DNA from: Malaya genurostris
Lineage: Eukaryota; Arthropoda; Insecta; Diptera; Culicidae
Reading direction: 5' to 3'
Assembly: GCF_030247185.1 (NCBI RefSeq)
Contig: NC_080570.1
Location: forward strand, 161,794,882-161,858,881
Length of the DNA stretch: 64,000 bases
Part shown: positions 43,664 to 55,143 of the stretch, piece after piece
Position numbering within the stretch: position 1 is the stretch's first letter
How the letters are laid out: each line of letters begins with the position of its first letter
Notes under the pieces: generated by a model
What the model was told of the DNA's origin: nothing
Databases searched by the model: none
Seen by the model: the letters and a program-made list of their open reading frames with translations, nothing else
Position numbers and translations under genes: made by a program

Positions 43664-44608
43664 TTTTTTTGTTCCTAAATACGTTTATTTCTTAAGGTTT
43701 ACATAAGTTTTTCTTCGCCGTAGCATCACTTTTACATAAAATTCTTATCCTCATATAATTCTAAAATAGTCACAACGATTTAAATTTATCAAAACATATT
43801 CCTCTCATTACTTAAATATCATATTAGGAAATTCGTCAATAATTATGAAATCTATATTATTATTTGAACCAAACGATTAACTTCTATAAAGTATAGAATA
43901 AGCTGACATTTTGTTGATAGTTTCATAAATTATTTCGAGCTTGTTTGTATCATTACATAATTTCTATTCTAATTTAGCTATTGGTTGAACTCATGGACGC
44001 AGCTGGAATCAGAACTAAGTCTTAAAAGGGTCATTTATTAAATTGAAACTCCAATTGTGTTTATGAAATGATAAAGAAGTTTCATGTATGGCAGGTCACG
44101 ACAAGCAAGAATGTTTCGAACTGGAACATTGGATAGTCTACATTGGGTACGCAAATAATTTATTAGTTGCGATCTGACATCACGATACTCCACGCATGTC
44201 CAAACGACATGATCAATATCCCGATAACCTTCACCACAAGTACAATGATTAGTCTCGGAGAGTCCAATTCGAAGGAGATGTGCGTCTAACGTGTAGTGAT
44301 TGGACATGAGCCTGGGCATCATACGAATGAAATCCCTACTCACATCCAGTCCCCTGAACCATGCCTTTGTCGATATTTTCGGAATAATTGAGTGCATTCA
44401 CCGAACGAGATCATCTCTATCCCAAGAAGCTTGCCAGCTGGCAAGTGTTTTTTGGCGAGATACGCTATAGAATTCGTAGAAAGCAATCGGTCGCTCATAA
44501 ATATCACCCTCAAAAGCACCACATTTGGCTAAAATATCGGCTCTTTTATTGCCAGGAATGGAGCAATGAGCCGCACCCAGACTATAGTGATTTGATAATT
44601 ATTGTTCG
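43664..44608 (-). mobile_element. RNase H-bearing LINE, copy 2 (5'-truncated)
   Basis: Only the end of ORF2 and the 3' UTR with A-tail (T-run near 43664) remain. The readable C-terminus is 'LDVSRDFIRMMPRLMSNHYTLDAHLLRIG', then 'HCTCGEGYRDIDHVVWTC' (zinc-knuckle-like), ending 'LYHFINTIGVSI' at 44038. The 5' truncation point is about 44608. Confidence 0.75.
44038..44397 (-). pseudogene. LINE ORF2 C-terminal fragment with CxC...HxxxxC motif
   Basis: An open frame of 119 codons ends at a natural stop. The motif C-T-C...D-H-V-V-W-T-C is the C-terminal nucleic-acid-binding region of I-like LINE ORF2. The upstream part shows a frameshift near 44400. Confidence 0.7.
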
Positions 44609-45310
44609 TTTTGATTTTGTTGCTCAATTATTCTTTTAAGTGCTTCGTTAACTTCATATAATTTCATAAGCAAAATTCAAAATTATCGTAACTAATTAGC
44701 AACAAATTATCCATCGGGTTTCGATTTTTGTTCAAGTTTATTTCGTATTTTTGCTTCGTTATCTTCATATGAACTTAACGAAGTACTCAAAAAAGAAAAA
44801 GAAGAAGAAGAAACAAACTCAAAACTACCGTAACTAATTAGCAACTAATAAGTAACAATTTATCCACTGGGTTTCGATTTGTTTTCAAGCTTGTTTATAA
44901 GGGTGCTCCATTAACTTAAAATATTTACTTAACAAAGTACTCAAAAATAAAAATAAAATGAGCAACAAATTCAAAATTTATCGCAACTAATTAGCAACTA
45001 ATAAGCAACAAATTATAAACTAGGTTTCGATTTTTTTTTCAATTTTATTACGTATTTGTGCTTCGTTATTTTCATATGAACTTAAGGAAGTACCAAGAAA
45101 AATTAAGAAAATAGCAACAACCTCAAAACTACCGTAACTAATAAGCAACAAATTATCCACTGGGTTTCGATTTGTTTTCAAGCTTATTTAGGAGGGGTGC
45201 TCCATTAACTTCATATGAACTTAACAAAGTACTCAAAAGTAAAAATGAACAACAAATTCAAAATTATCGTAATTAATAAGCAACAAATTATTCATCTATT
45301 TGCGTTATCA
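44609..45310. repeat. Tandem repeat, about 140-150-bp unit, four to five copies
   Basis: Each unit contains AACTAATTAGCAACAAATTA, a GGGTTTCGATTTGTTTTCAA-type segment and CATATGAACTTAACGAAGTA. Unit starts are near 44690, 44830, 44990, 45135 and a partial unit at 45270. Units differ by indels. Confidence 0.75.
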
Positions 45311-46020
45311 TTGGCCTAGAAATCGAAAATCGGTGTTAACCCGATTAGATGGTAATAACAGAATTATAGCAACTGGAGTAATTTAGTTCAGAAATATTTT
45401 GTAACAAATTTTGAAATATTTCTGGCCGGTAAGCTGTTGAAATAACACAAATCATAACAAAAAAGACTCTAGCGAGAACAAAATCGTAACAGATTTTAGA
45501 ACGTTCGAATCACAATTACTATTGAGTTTGATATAACAACAGAAGAACTTCTTCCCCTTGATATTTGGAGCTAACTTTTAGCATCGTTTCAATTCAAAAT
45601 TGTTGAATGATTTTTTTATTAAATGAATAATTTATTTAGTGATCTGATTTCTTCTTTTAGTTTTTTGAAATTCTGATCATTATATTTCGACAGAACGCAA
45701 CGGAAGAACTCATTTATTCAATTAATGAACTTCATAATGAGGCTTGCAAATGAAAATAAAACTTCATAACTGATTTTGTTATTATATTGTTATCATAGTT
45801 TTAAACTTTCAAATGTTTTCATTTGTTGAATATCTCAAAATAACACAAATTGTTATACATATCAACTGTTTATATACATGTGTTATGATTTTCTTATGTG
45901 AATCTGGATGGGTATAAGTCAAAAATCGGTGTTAATGCCGATGAGTAGATATAACTGGCCAACTTTGGATGGACGTCTGTTGTGCATCTTTTGTAAAATC
46001 ATTTTTTGGTGATACTACAA
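45311..46020. other. Unassigned AT-rich DNA
   Basis: The short module AAATCGGTGTTAA...GAT occurs at both 45328 and 45924, hinting at a shared border element. Otherwise nothing is seen. Confidence 0.35.
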
Positions 46021-46570
46021 GCTTTTAGATCGAAGATGACGTCCAAAGAAAAGCAAGTGCGAAAAGCAATTGCGTACGGTCGCATGCAAAATTTGGATCT
46101 GTCAGAAAGAAAACTTGTTAAAAAAGTTACACTGTCCATAAATATCTTAAATCTTTTGATACGCGTTTGACAACAGTCAGGAAACGTATCTCAGGAACCA
46201 CCGGAAGAATGCGAAGGTAAAGCAAATTTTTCCGAAGAGAAGGGACTAGAAAAATACAAATGTTTCTAACTTTCGTGCATACTTCCAAGCACCGGCAAAG
46301 TATGAAGTCGTTTAAGGTGAAAACTGTACCTAACCGAGAGAAGTTTTTCAGGTCAAAGAAAAAGGCCAGGGTTTCAAAAAAAAATTTGGTTTGACAGGCA
46401 ATATGTAGCTGTTGTCGAGAAACGGTATACAAGGAAATATACCGTGAAGAATACCTAAAGAAGCGATTGTTACCATTCCTACGCAGCCATGACGCTCCCT
46501 CGCTATTCTGGCTTGATTTGGCATTTTGTCACTATACCAAAAATGGATGCAATCTTAATTCAAATTTAAT
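46021..46570 (+). pseudogene. DD37E-type transposase relic
   Basis: It starts MTSKEKQVRKAIAYGRMQNL at 46035, then decays. A later block reads 'YREEYLKKRLLPFLRSHDAP', 'LFWLDLAFCHYTKN', the region around the second catalytic Asp of DD37E transposases. The middle part is unreadable. No termini are found. Confidence 0.6.
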
Positions 46571-48299
46571 CTGTCCAAATATTGTCGCGAGCAAACGCTG
46601 GGTATTGCGCCAATGGTAAACACACACGGTGGTTCACGAATAGTTACTTTAAGTCCTTCCAAGCTCGTTGGCTGGCACTCAATAAGTAGCCGATCCCATC
46701 CGTGACTGTGCGTTGGAAATCGGTTGACAGCCGTGACAACGCCTCTGGTAAGGCACTTTATAATCTAATTAGTGTGCAACTTCCTATGGACGAGACTGTG
46801 CGAGACCGGCTTTCCTTGAGCCCGCCTAGACACGACAGTCTCGATTGAGGTGAGACAATTATTCCATCAATCATCCCACCGTTGAATCGAGCCAGGGGCT
46901 GCATGTCAGTTGTCTGATGTCACGAAATGACCACCCGGGGAGGATTGACAGTGGCACATGGTAGAGGATCGGAATTTCGAGCGAATGCCGTGTGTGTGTG
47001 AGAGAGAGAGTGAAACTAAGCACCTAAAAAATGAGAGGGAAAAAAACCACCTGTCCCCAATTATTCCTTGATGGTCCGGCAATGACCCGCCGTGGACAAG
47101 TCAGTTGAGACAATGGTCGATTGCAGGGCCAGGCACATTTTCAATCAAAGGATTGATGGGTTTTTCGGTTGGCCACCGTGTGCTGTCCGAAGATGTATAG
47201 TAGACACGCACACACACAAACGTCAAGCACCACCGAAAGAATCAAACCAGTTCTATCAAATGCAGATGCAAGAAGCAAACTCACGAAACTTCTTTCAGAA
47301 GCACATTTTATTAGCAACGACAGTCTCTCTGTCAGGAAGAAGCAGTGTGTCCCTCGTGTTTGCTGGCCCCTCGTGTCGCTTTTGTTGTCAATCATTAAAT
47401 ATTCTCTACGCAGTCGAGTGACCTCGAGTTCATTCGCAGTCATGGCTGCTCGTAGAATGACGTCATCGTGACAGCAGCTGTTTTGTGATTTTTTTTCCTC
47501 TGCAACGTGCTTCTCGCATATGCTGCAGGAATTTTGTTTTTTATTCTGCTTACCATATACCTATCTATATGCAGATTGGTATGTTCTATTATATCCTAGA
47601 TTTACTTGAATGTTCAATATCTATCTTTAACATACATTTTGAATAGAGGGTCAAAAAATCAGCTATGTAATAATTCGTTTCTCTACAAATGTTAGTCGAG
47701 GCGAATACTCTCTCTCACTGTCTGTTGAAGTATTTAGTACTAGCACAGTTAGGCTTTCTTCGTTCTGAATTCTGCAATCCGTTTCGCGCACTATCCCTTT
47801 TGTACACCACTGTTCTAAGTGACACTGAAGTACGCGCTGAAGCATTGCTGAGTTGTTTGTTTGATATGAACTTCACTGAACAATGCAACATTCTCTTTTG
47901 AAAATGGGTTATGCTGCATATTAGGTTCCTCTGAAAGGATGCGTCATAACGTCGTAAGGAGGACGAAACGTGATTTAGGAAATTGGATTGGAGTGTAGTT
48001 TTCTTGAAATGATGGATTGAACGATACGAGTAAACTTGTACTGCATGACATTTGAGCAAGTATGAAACCATTTTAAGCACATTGAAGTTCCCTACTAAAT
48101 TCTGATTCTAAATTTTATTTTGTATTCAACAAACTGTTCTTCCACTGTTGTTTCATGTGGGTGAAATTGCGGGAGAATACGCATTGCTTTGTTTGTGTGT
48201 ATTCTTCTGCCGAAATTATTGGCCTTGCGATGAAAGGCTTTCCGAATTTTGAAATCTAATTACTGATGGGCTTGGTTTTTAGTTGCTCTCTTACGTATA
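46571..48299. other. Unassigned intron DNA, GC-richer at 46.6-47.5 kb
   Basis: 46600-47480 is less AT-rich, with GTGTGTGTGAGAGAGAGAG at about 46990 and an ACGCACACACACA run near 47207. It could contain regulatory sequence. The frames there (about 100 codons on both strands) lack motifs. 47500-48299 is AT-rich and unassigned. Confidence 0.35.
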
Positions 48300-49382
48300 A
48301 GGAGTGTATCGAAAATAAGCTATTCACATACATGTGTGTTGTACGCATATATTTGTGATGGTTTTTTATGCTCAGATCACAGCATGCTTTGCGTTTGGCT
48401 GTCAGCTTTCGTTTGTTTACTTGTTTGTGCGGATGAAATTCTGCGTTTTCAAAATGTCGCGTAATGAAAAGGAAGTGAAAATTAAGGTTCTGGACACATG
48501 GCTAAGTGAGAAGGGTATTACTATGCAAAAATTGGCAAAGCGGTTTGAAATTCATCATGCCAGTGTTAAAACCATCATTAATAAGTTTGGGAACATTATT
48601 CTTAGGATGAGCTACCAGGAAGAAGTTGAAAACCCGGTTCTTCCAACCCGAAACTAGACCAGAAAGTGGTATCTTTAATCATGAAGAACAAATCAATATC
48701 AATAAGGACTCAAAAACCCTTCCAGGTCCACAATACTTTACTGTCGTCGTTGGGGAGGATGTGAGCGATGCGGACAGGTAGATTCAAGTGGAGAAATTCG
48801 GTCGAAAGGTTCTGGTATGGCAAGCAGTATGTTCCTGTGGTTTGAAGTCAACCATTTTTTACACTGCCGGAACTATAAATGCAGGAATCTAACGATTTGA
48901 GTGTCTCCAGAAAAGATTGCTGCCTTTATATAAGAAGCATAGTACACCTCCACTGTTTTGGCCGGATTTAGCGTCGGCTCAATATGCCAAAATCACTCTC
49001 AATTGGCTTTCGGAAAAGGGTATAAATTTCGTTGAGAAAAATATCAATCCACCAACTTGCCCTCAGCTCTTCGACCCATCGAACGTTACTGGGCAATCGG
49101 GAAGAGGGTCTTCAAGAAGACTGGTAAGGCAGCTGGGAACATGCAGGAGTTCAAAAAAAATTTGGGCTCTAGCGTCCAAAAAATGCGATGCAACATTTGT
49201 CCGGAACTTGATGAAGAGCGTTCGAAAATTTGTGAAGGAATGACTTAAATTTCATCCGGTTTTCATTATGTTCAAGTTTAACCTCGTACAATAACGGATA
49301 AATTTTTAGTTTGAGTAAAATATCGTTTTTTATCATAATTTGAAGGAAAAATTTGTGGATAGTTTATTTTCGATACACTCCT
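48300..49382 (+). mobile_element. DD37E (ITm) transposon of a second family
   Basis: The left end AGGAGTGTATCGAAAATAAG and the right end, its reverse complement allowing small changes (CGATACACTCCT), are flanked by TA at 48298-48299 and 49383-49384. It is 1083 bp. The termini and protein differ from copies A-C. Confidence 0.85.
48454..49246 (+). pseudogene. DD37E transposase (second family), broken
   Basis: MSRNEKEVKIKVLDTWLSEK opens a helix-turn-helix domain ('KLAKRFEIHHASVKTIINKFG'). The first catalytic Asp region has been lost or scrambled around 48650-48760. 'VLVWQAVCSCG' follows, then 'LFWPDLASAQYAK' (second Asp), 'FVEKNINPPTCPQL' and, one frame away, 'LRPIERYWAIGK' (Glu). Counting across the shift gives 37 residues between the Asp and the Glu. 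Confidence 0.8.
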
Positions 49383-49829
49383 TAGACGAATTTAATTCAA
49401 TGAAACTTCCAGAATATGTAGACTTCACCACAAAAAGCCACATTCTATACTTTGTTTTTTTTTTTCTAAAATTTACCTAGACTGTCTTTTAGAAAGGACC
49501 ATACTTTTTTACCAATGTTTCTCAAACAGTTATAGTCGAAAAACGACAAATCCTACGAAAAAGTATTGATTCTCCCAATAAAATTATTGGGAAAAATTCA
49601 AGCTGAGTCCTACACTAAAAAAATCGTTTTTGAAATTGATTTACAATCAAAGCAAAATTTTTGATTTTAATGAAATTTTATCCCAAACAGGTGATTATGT
49701 ATGAACTGCAAGATAAAATAAAAAGTTATTCTAACTTGTTCAAAATTAATATTTTTTTCCCAGTGTATCTTTATCGAAAATTAAACTAAACTCAAAACAG
49801 TAATACTCCAAGTATTCGAAGACACTCTA
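49383..49829. other. Unassigned AT-rich DNA
   Basis: Spacer between two DD37E transposons. No feature is seen. Confidence 0.4.
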
Positions 49830-51072
49830 AAGACTGTCCCAGAAAGTATGGACGCAACCAAAAACCGCTGCCATTTCGCGATGGTTCAGAATCTGTCAAT
49901 TTTTATGGCTGCGTCTTGTTGTTTACACTCTTCTCTAGCCACTTGTGCAGTTGTTTATTTGTTTCCAACGTCGAAAAATTGTGTACAAATGGTGCACAGA
50001 ACGCGGACTGTCACTGAGAAAGATAGCAAAAATGGAAGGAGTAAGTGAAAAAGCCGTGCGAAATGCAATCAGGAAGTTCGGTGCGGATAACACCTTTGAG
50101 GATAAATCAAAAAACGGGTCGAAAAAAGGTCCTGCTAACCCTCAGTTGGATAAACGTATTCTGAAGGCGTTCGAGCGAAAGAAGGAGGTTTCAGTTCGGG
50201 ATGTGGCCAAAAAAGTGGGTACTTCGAAGTCAAATGTTCTTCGTGATAAAGAACGTTTGAATCTTCGAACCTATAAGAAGCAGAAACGACCAAAACGTAG
50301 TCCGAAACAAGAAGCATCGATCAGGCCGAGGGTTCGAAAGCTGTACAATACGATTCTTGCTGGAAATTTGAACTGCATAATCATGGACGACAAAACCTAC
50401 GTGAAACTCGATTACAAATCCTTGCCGGGACCACAATATTATACGGTGCGAGAAGGGTAAGTGTTAAACCAGTCCGAGACATCAATTGAAGTCGAAAAAT
50501 TTGGTAAGAAAGCTGTGGTCTGGCAAGCAATTTGTAGCTGCGGTAAGATTTCAAAACCCTTCATCACCACTGCTTCAATGAACAGCGAAATATACATCTG
50601 GGAATGTTTACAAAAACGACTTCTACCCATGATTCGAAGCCACAAGGATCCTGTTGTCTCCTGGGCTGATTTTGTTTCTTGCCACTACTCGAAATCAACG
50701 GTAGAATGGTATACTACCAAAAATGTCTCTTTCGTCCCAAAAGACATGAATCCACCAAATTGCCCACAACTTCGACCAATTGAGGAACTTTGGGCATTAA
50801 CGAAGGCACATCTTAGGAAGCATGTCTCGGCAGGAAAAGATTGGAAAAATGTGTCAAAACTTGTCGCCAAGAAGTCTGTACGGAATTTAATGCGGAAAGT
50901 TCGCAAGAAGGTGCGCCAGCTAGTCTACAATGGCTAAGTAGCAAATGTTGAGAATAATATTCTGTTGTTGTAGTCTAATATGATCAGTATATCGAATAAA
51001 ATTTGAATATCTAACACTTGTGAATTATTTACAGCGAAATCAATATGCGTCCATACTTTTTGGGACAACCTT
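49830..51072 (+). mobile_element. DD37E (ITm) transposon, copy B
   Basis: It runs from AAGACTGTCCCAGAAAGTAT to the inverted right end TACTTTTTGGGACAACCTT, with TA at 49828-49829 and 51073-51074. It is 1243 bp. Relative to copy A it lacks about 35 bp around the start codon, a deletion it shares with copy C. Confidence 0.9.
49976..50937 (+). pseudogene. DD37E transposase (copy B), one premature stop and no start codon
   Basis: The frame is continuous from 'RRKIVYKWCTERGLSLRKIAK' to the natural stop near 50937, except for a single TAA at 50458-50460 where copies A and C have CAA (Gln). All three catalytic positions are present: 'IMDDKTYVKLD', 'VSWADFVSCHYSK' (Pro replaced by Ala before Asp) and 'RPIEELWAL'. 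The native ATG is deleted, so it is inactive despite the near-complete frame. Confidence 0.85.
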
Positions 51073-51179
51073 TAAATGTTTTTTTGTTTCGATAATTTTT
51101 TTTTAAATTTTCCATCGGAAGTTTCCTGCAACCATCCACGCGCCTGGTACTTAGACTATGGCCTTAAGACACAAGATGC

Positions 51180-51520
51180 AATTTGTGTTTCTTCACGACG
51201 TTTCGTCTTCGACTCGTTAGTGCACGACAGTTCATGTTGAACTGTCATAGCACCTAGCAGTTCAACATAAACCGCTGAGTAGACGTATAGCTCCAGCTCT
51301 ACTTGAGTTGTAACGTTTTCAAACGCTATTCTTTACGCTTCGTCTTCGATTCGTCAGTGCCGAGCAGTTCAAATTGAACTGCTTAGTACAAAAACTTAGA
51401 CAGTTCAATTTGAACCTCTAAGCAGTCGTAAAGTTTTACGCTATTAACGTTTTACGTCTGCTAAGCGGTTTATGCTGAACTGCTAGGTGGCATGATCAAT
51501 CGAAGATGAAATGTAAAGAA
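51180..51520. repeat. Repeat built of GTTCAA/TTGAAC palindromes
   Basis: It contains ACAGTTCATGTTGAACTGT (51231-51249, a near-perfect dyad), CAGTTCAACATAAACCGCTG, CAGTTCAATTTGAACC and CGTAAAGTTTTACG, alternating with TTCGTCTTCGA..CGTCAGTGC modules. Related pieces occur at 7760-7850, 13740-13870 and 53195-53290. Confidence 0.6.
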
Positions 51521-51945
51521 AAAGCGGTTATTTTTCTTCAATAAATCGAAAACTGAATTTGACATATTTTTTAGCTCTATTATTCGAAAATCAATGTTGC
51601 TAACTGCTTTATCATAAACTCTTTATTTGTGCCACGAAAAAGCTGTCTTGACTCAATCCCTGAGCACACGACGCTTCCCTTCAATTCAGAAATGACGCAT
51701 CAAATTTGCAACGGTTATCCACAGTTCACTGACCCGCCGGATCCTATTACAATTTATACCACGAACCATAGCAAGATTCCTCGTAGCTTTGGTCCGATGC
51801 AGTTCAACCTGCAGTCCCCTATTAATTATCGTCCGACTTCCTTCACGAATCAGTTGCTTCCTTTAACCTCTTGGACCGACCGCCGTACCATCTTTTTCCA
51901 TCTTCGGTTCCGCTCGCAACAAACGACGAGCGGACGCGGAACCGT
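51521..51945. other. Unassigned, composition rising in G+C
   Basis: A 107-codon frame at 51629-51952 has no ATG-context support or motif; not called. Confidence 0.3.
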
Positions 51946-51990
51946 TATATAAACGACTTCAAGGTCGCCGCACGGCCCGACACTCCCTCA
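51946..51990 (+). promoter_or_regulatory. Candidate TATA-type core promoter
   Basis: TATATAAA at 51946-51953 is followed about 28-35 bp downstream by CCGACACTCC. Immediately upstream is an inverted pair, GGTTCCGC (51905) and GCGGAACC (51936). The downstream 900 bp are GC-rich. No ORF is identifiable, so a non-coding or alternative first exon is possible. Confidence 0.25.
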
Positions 51991-53194
51991 TCTCGCGCGA
52001 AAGCTTAGTACTCGATACCGGTGCCTGCCGTGTTGCTTCCCCTTCCCCCCTTCTCCGCCATAACTCCATTGAGTGAAGAACTCTTGTCGATAGTCTACCA
52101 ATCGACGATTTTGTTGAACCCTTTTATCACCCTTCGGCCATGATGTAACTGCGATGCGGTGCGGTGCGATCATTCCCTCGATCTATTGCCACCGCGCAAC
52201 CGCAGCTGTGTGAGTGTTGTTCTATTTCGCAACTTTTGAATTCATGACATGACGCAGAAGACGATCGCGGGATCATCCCAGTGGTGTAGTTCTTAGTCCC
52301 TAAGCCCCCCTTTGGTTGAGCACACAAAACCCACTCTCACTCATACAGTCAAACCAGCAGAAACCGCAACATCTGATTCGGCTAGCTACTAGTGTTCGGT
52401 ATGCCATAATGAAATACTTTCAATGTCAATGAACTAAGTTTTGCGCGCGTCAGCAGGAGAGGATCGCGCTCCAATCACGATTTCCAAGCTCCCGTGAACC
52501 TCTCCAATGCCTCACTGGTCTGGCGAGGCTTTTGCACTATGTAGCTGGAATGCCAACACTCACTCACACACACACACACACTCCTAAAGCCGGGTTCGCA
52601 GAAAAAAAAAGAAAGAAAATAAATGAACAGCCGAAGCGCGATCGTCAAGTGGGGAGGTCTGTTTGTTTTCTTGGGTTGCTTGGGTTCTGTGAGTCGCTGT
52701 TTTACGCGCGCGCTTGAGGGTGTGTGTGTGTGCGCTACTCCCTTTTTGGTTATGTTGTTTTTGTTTTTCAAGTGCGGTTACGTTTTTGCACTCCCCGTAG
52801 CGATCGGAGAAGTGAACTGGAGTTGTGTGGAAAGAGTTGTTCGATTTCGTTGTTTTTTTTTGTGTTTTGGTCGATTTCTGGAACGATCGATTCACTTCCT
52901 TTTATGTGATGTAAGATTGAGCTAGCTCCGATTATGATTGTTTTCGATAAAGTGCTTGGGATAGAAGATGTGGGATTGTTTTTTTTTCCTAGCAGATGAC
53001 CGTAGTCACTGATGTCGCAATTATTCAATCGCTTTTTGGGTGGTCCAACGTCGAGATCGAAGTGGATCAGATTAAATGATTCCCAAGCGTTGGAGTCCGA
53101 ATTTAAAGGCCATCTGGGCCTAAAAAATATATTTAACTCGGTACGTTATGAGTAAAGACATTGCTCCTAGACACAAAATAAGTGATTTGTAGGT
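51991..53194. other. GC-richer segment with CA and GT microsatellites
   Basis: There is a CA run at about 52561-52581 and a GTGTGTGTGTGTG run at about 52720-52731. Open frames of about 100 codons exist on both strands but are driven by composition. It may be an intronic regulatory region or the promoter of an unrecognised transcript. Confidence 0.3.
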
Positions 53195-53399
53195 AACATT
53201 TACTAGTTTATGTCGAACCGCACGGTGGCATGAGAAGTTCAACATAAGCTGCTAGTGCACTGATAAATCGAAGACGAAACATTAAAACAAATAAAATTAG
53301 CCATGTGCAGTCGACACAAAGCGGTTATCCGGTTGAGCTACATATATCTCAGTTCTCGATCATATACAATTCGACTCAGCTCGACGAACTGACCGAATG
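53195..53399. repeat. Fragments of two dispersed repeats
   Basis: 53215-53285 belongs to the GTTCAAC palindrome family (as at 51230). 53345-53395 (AATTCGACTCAGCTCGACGA) belongs to the inverted-repeat family at 5.2 kb. Confidence 0.5.
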
Positions 53400-53530
53400 T
53401 TCCTACATGAAAACTACATGATTTGGCAAGTAATTTGCTAATTCGGAAAGCGGAGTACTTCAGCTCTGACAAACGGGGACGATCAACGGGCAAGTATAGA
53501 TAAATGAATGTCTCCAAAAGCGTTCACTAC
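53400..53530 (+). pseudogene. DD37E relic (same old family as 57.5 kb)
   Basis: 'MIWQVIC' followed by a decayed 'GKRSTSALT' parallels 'MIWQALCSCGNRSTPFVITG' at 57806. Only about 130 bp remain. Confidence 0.5.
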
Positions 53531-53639
53531 TGTGGGCGAAAAGTAGTGAACCTGTTGAATTATATTTCGCGCGGAAATATTAAAAGTGCAATCGGCGATC
53601 GTGACAAAGAGTGACATTATTTTTTACAATGAGATTCCA

Positions 53640-53930
53640 TTGAATTTTGTGTGCGGAACCAAGTTTCTGATGCCGAAACATTCAATGTCGTGAGCAAGTG
53701 TTTTTAATTGTTAAAAGTTTTCCAAAGAGTTTTTCGAGAACGCGTTGACGACGAATCACGTCCAGGGCGGTCATCAACATCAGCTGTTGATGAATACGTC
53801 AATAAAATCAAGGAATTGATACCTGAGAATCGACGATTAACTGTCAGAGATCCTTGCTGGAATCGTTAGAGTATCGCACGGATCAGTTAAAACCTATTTT
53901 GAAATATCATTTGGGCCGACAACTCTTAGT
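53640..53930 (+). pseudogene. Mariner transposase, N-terminal relic
   Basis: Reading 'KFCVRNQVSDAETF' through 'RERVDDESRPGRSSTS' and 'YVNKIKELIPENRRLTVRD' shows the helix-turn-helix half of a mariner transposase. Stops and a frameshift near 53855 are present. Confidence 0.7.
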
Positions 53931-54172
53931 TTTTTCGTATCAGGGTCATTTCGCCGAAAGCCATTTCGCCGAAAGCCGTTTCGCCGAAAGCCATTTCGTC
54001 GAAAAGGTTATTTTGCCGAATGACATTTCGCCGAATGGGCCACTTCGTCGAATGCCATTTCGCCGAAAGGGTCATTTCGCCGAATCCAAAAAATCATAAT
54101 TAGAATTGATTTAAAATAAAAACAAATTTAAGATGATAGCGTTAACGCCCGTTTTGTTGACCTACAATTGTA

Positions 54173-54579
54173 CTGCCCATACTTGCATATCAGTCCCATA
54201 TGGAAAATCGGCATGTCGAGAAAAAGACGATTAAAATTTTATTTTCGAATATTTTGATTTATTGTGCTACCTAATGCTAAATTATGGTATTATTACATGA
54301 AATATCAGAAATACACCTTTGGTATTATTACATGAAATATCAGAAATACACCTGGTATTCCGCAACATATGAAATTATTGAAATTTACACTGGATGGGAC
54401 TGATATGCGGGTACTTCACATATGGGACAGACATGAGTTGATATTTTTTTCACATTTTACTGAACAAAGCCTCAACTTATATTGCAATTTCTGAGAGTAT
54501 ATTGAGGATAGTTTGCATTCCTAAAGCTAACTCAATAGTGGCGAAAATCGATATGGGACTGATATGCGAGTATGGGCAG
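54173..54579. mobile_element. 407-bp MITE inside the foldback element, TGTA target duplication
   Basis: The ends CTGCCCATACTTGCATATCA and, at the right, TGATATGCGAGTATGGGCAG are inverted repeats that extend for about 40 bp with few mismatches. TGTA flanks both ends (54169-54172 and 54580-54583). A direct 35-bp duplication at 54286-54353 (GGTATTATTACATGAAATAT...) lies inside, as does a third partial copy of the end motif near 54393. Confidence 0.75.
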
Positions 54580-54889
54580 TGTACTTCTTGATTGATTCTT
54601 GTACTCTTGAATAAAGATTGATTCATGAATCTCAGAACGGAGTTCCCAAGAAAACTTGTTGACTATTAGCTACTAATCAACAAGGCAATTGCATAGGTGT
54701 ATCTACAAGGCAAATGTATGTGGTATTTTCCGTTTATTAAGTGAAAATGAAAAAAATATCTAATGCGGCTACGCCACATCGTTTTGGTTCATGTGCTGTC
54801 CGACCTCGCTACCGCTCGTTCCTAACTAACGCAAAGAAACCTAGCTTTGAGTAGACCGGGCAAACGAGTCGGTTACAGGTTTGTATGCA

Positions 54890-54968
54890 AGAGGCCGCCG
54901 CTTACGACGGCGGATCGGCGGCCGACTCAGCTGGTGTCGGCTCAGCGGCTTAGTGCCGCCGAGCCATC
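54890..54968. repeat. GC-rich CGGCGG patch with dyad symmetry
   Basis: GGCGGCCGACTCAGC and GGCTCAGCGGC...GCCGCC form imperfect inverted repeats. The composition is strikingly different from the AT-rich flanks. Function unknown. Confidence 0.5.
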
Positions 54969-55143
54969 TTGGCTTTGGTTATGTAGCTGCACCACATCAG
55001 TTATACAGGAGACATGACCCTTTCAGCGAAATGACCCTTTCGCCAAAATGACTTTTTCGGCGAAACGACTTTCGGCGAAATGACCCGTTCCCGTTTTTTT
55101 CACCACGATAATGCACCGTCATTCATTACTGCATTGATTCTTC

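Larger units (their letters stand above)
53943..55086. mobile_element. Foldback-like element with tandem TTCGCCGAA arms
   Basis: The outermost 18 bp (GGGTCATTTCGCCGAAAG) are exactly inverted at 55069-55086. The left arm (53943-54090) is about nine tandem units of 13-17 bp around TTCGCCGAA, and the right arm (55015-55086) is about four units in reverse. Inverted arms made of short tandem repeats are the hallmark of foldback elements. The interior contains another MITE (54173-54579) and a GC-rich patch. No target duplication could be fixed. Confidence 0.65.

Noticed and set aside
47715..48080. 121-codon minus-strand frame
   Set aside because: No motif, AT-rich codons and no splice or promoter context.
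52584..52925. Overlapping frames of about 100 codons on both strands, one with hydrophobic segments
   Set aside because: Dual-strand openness with microsatellites indicates compositional bias rather than coding.
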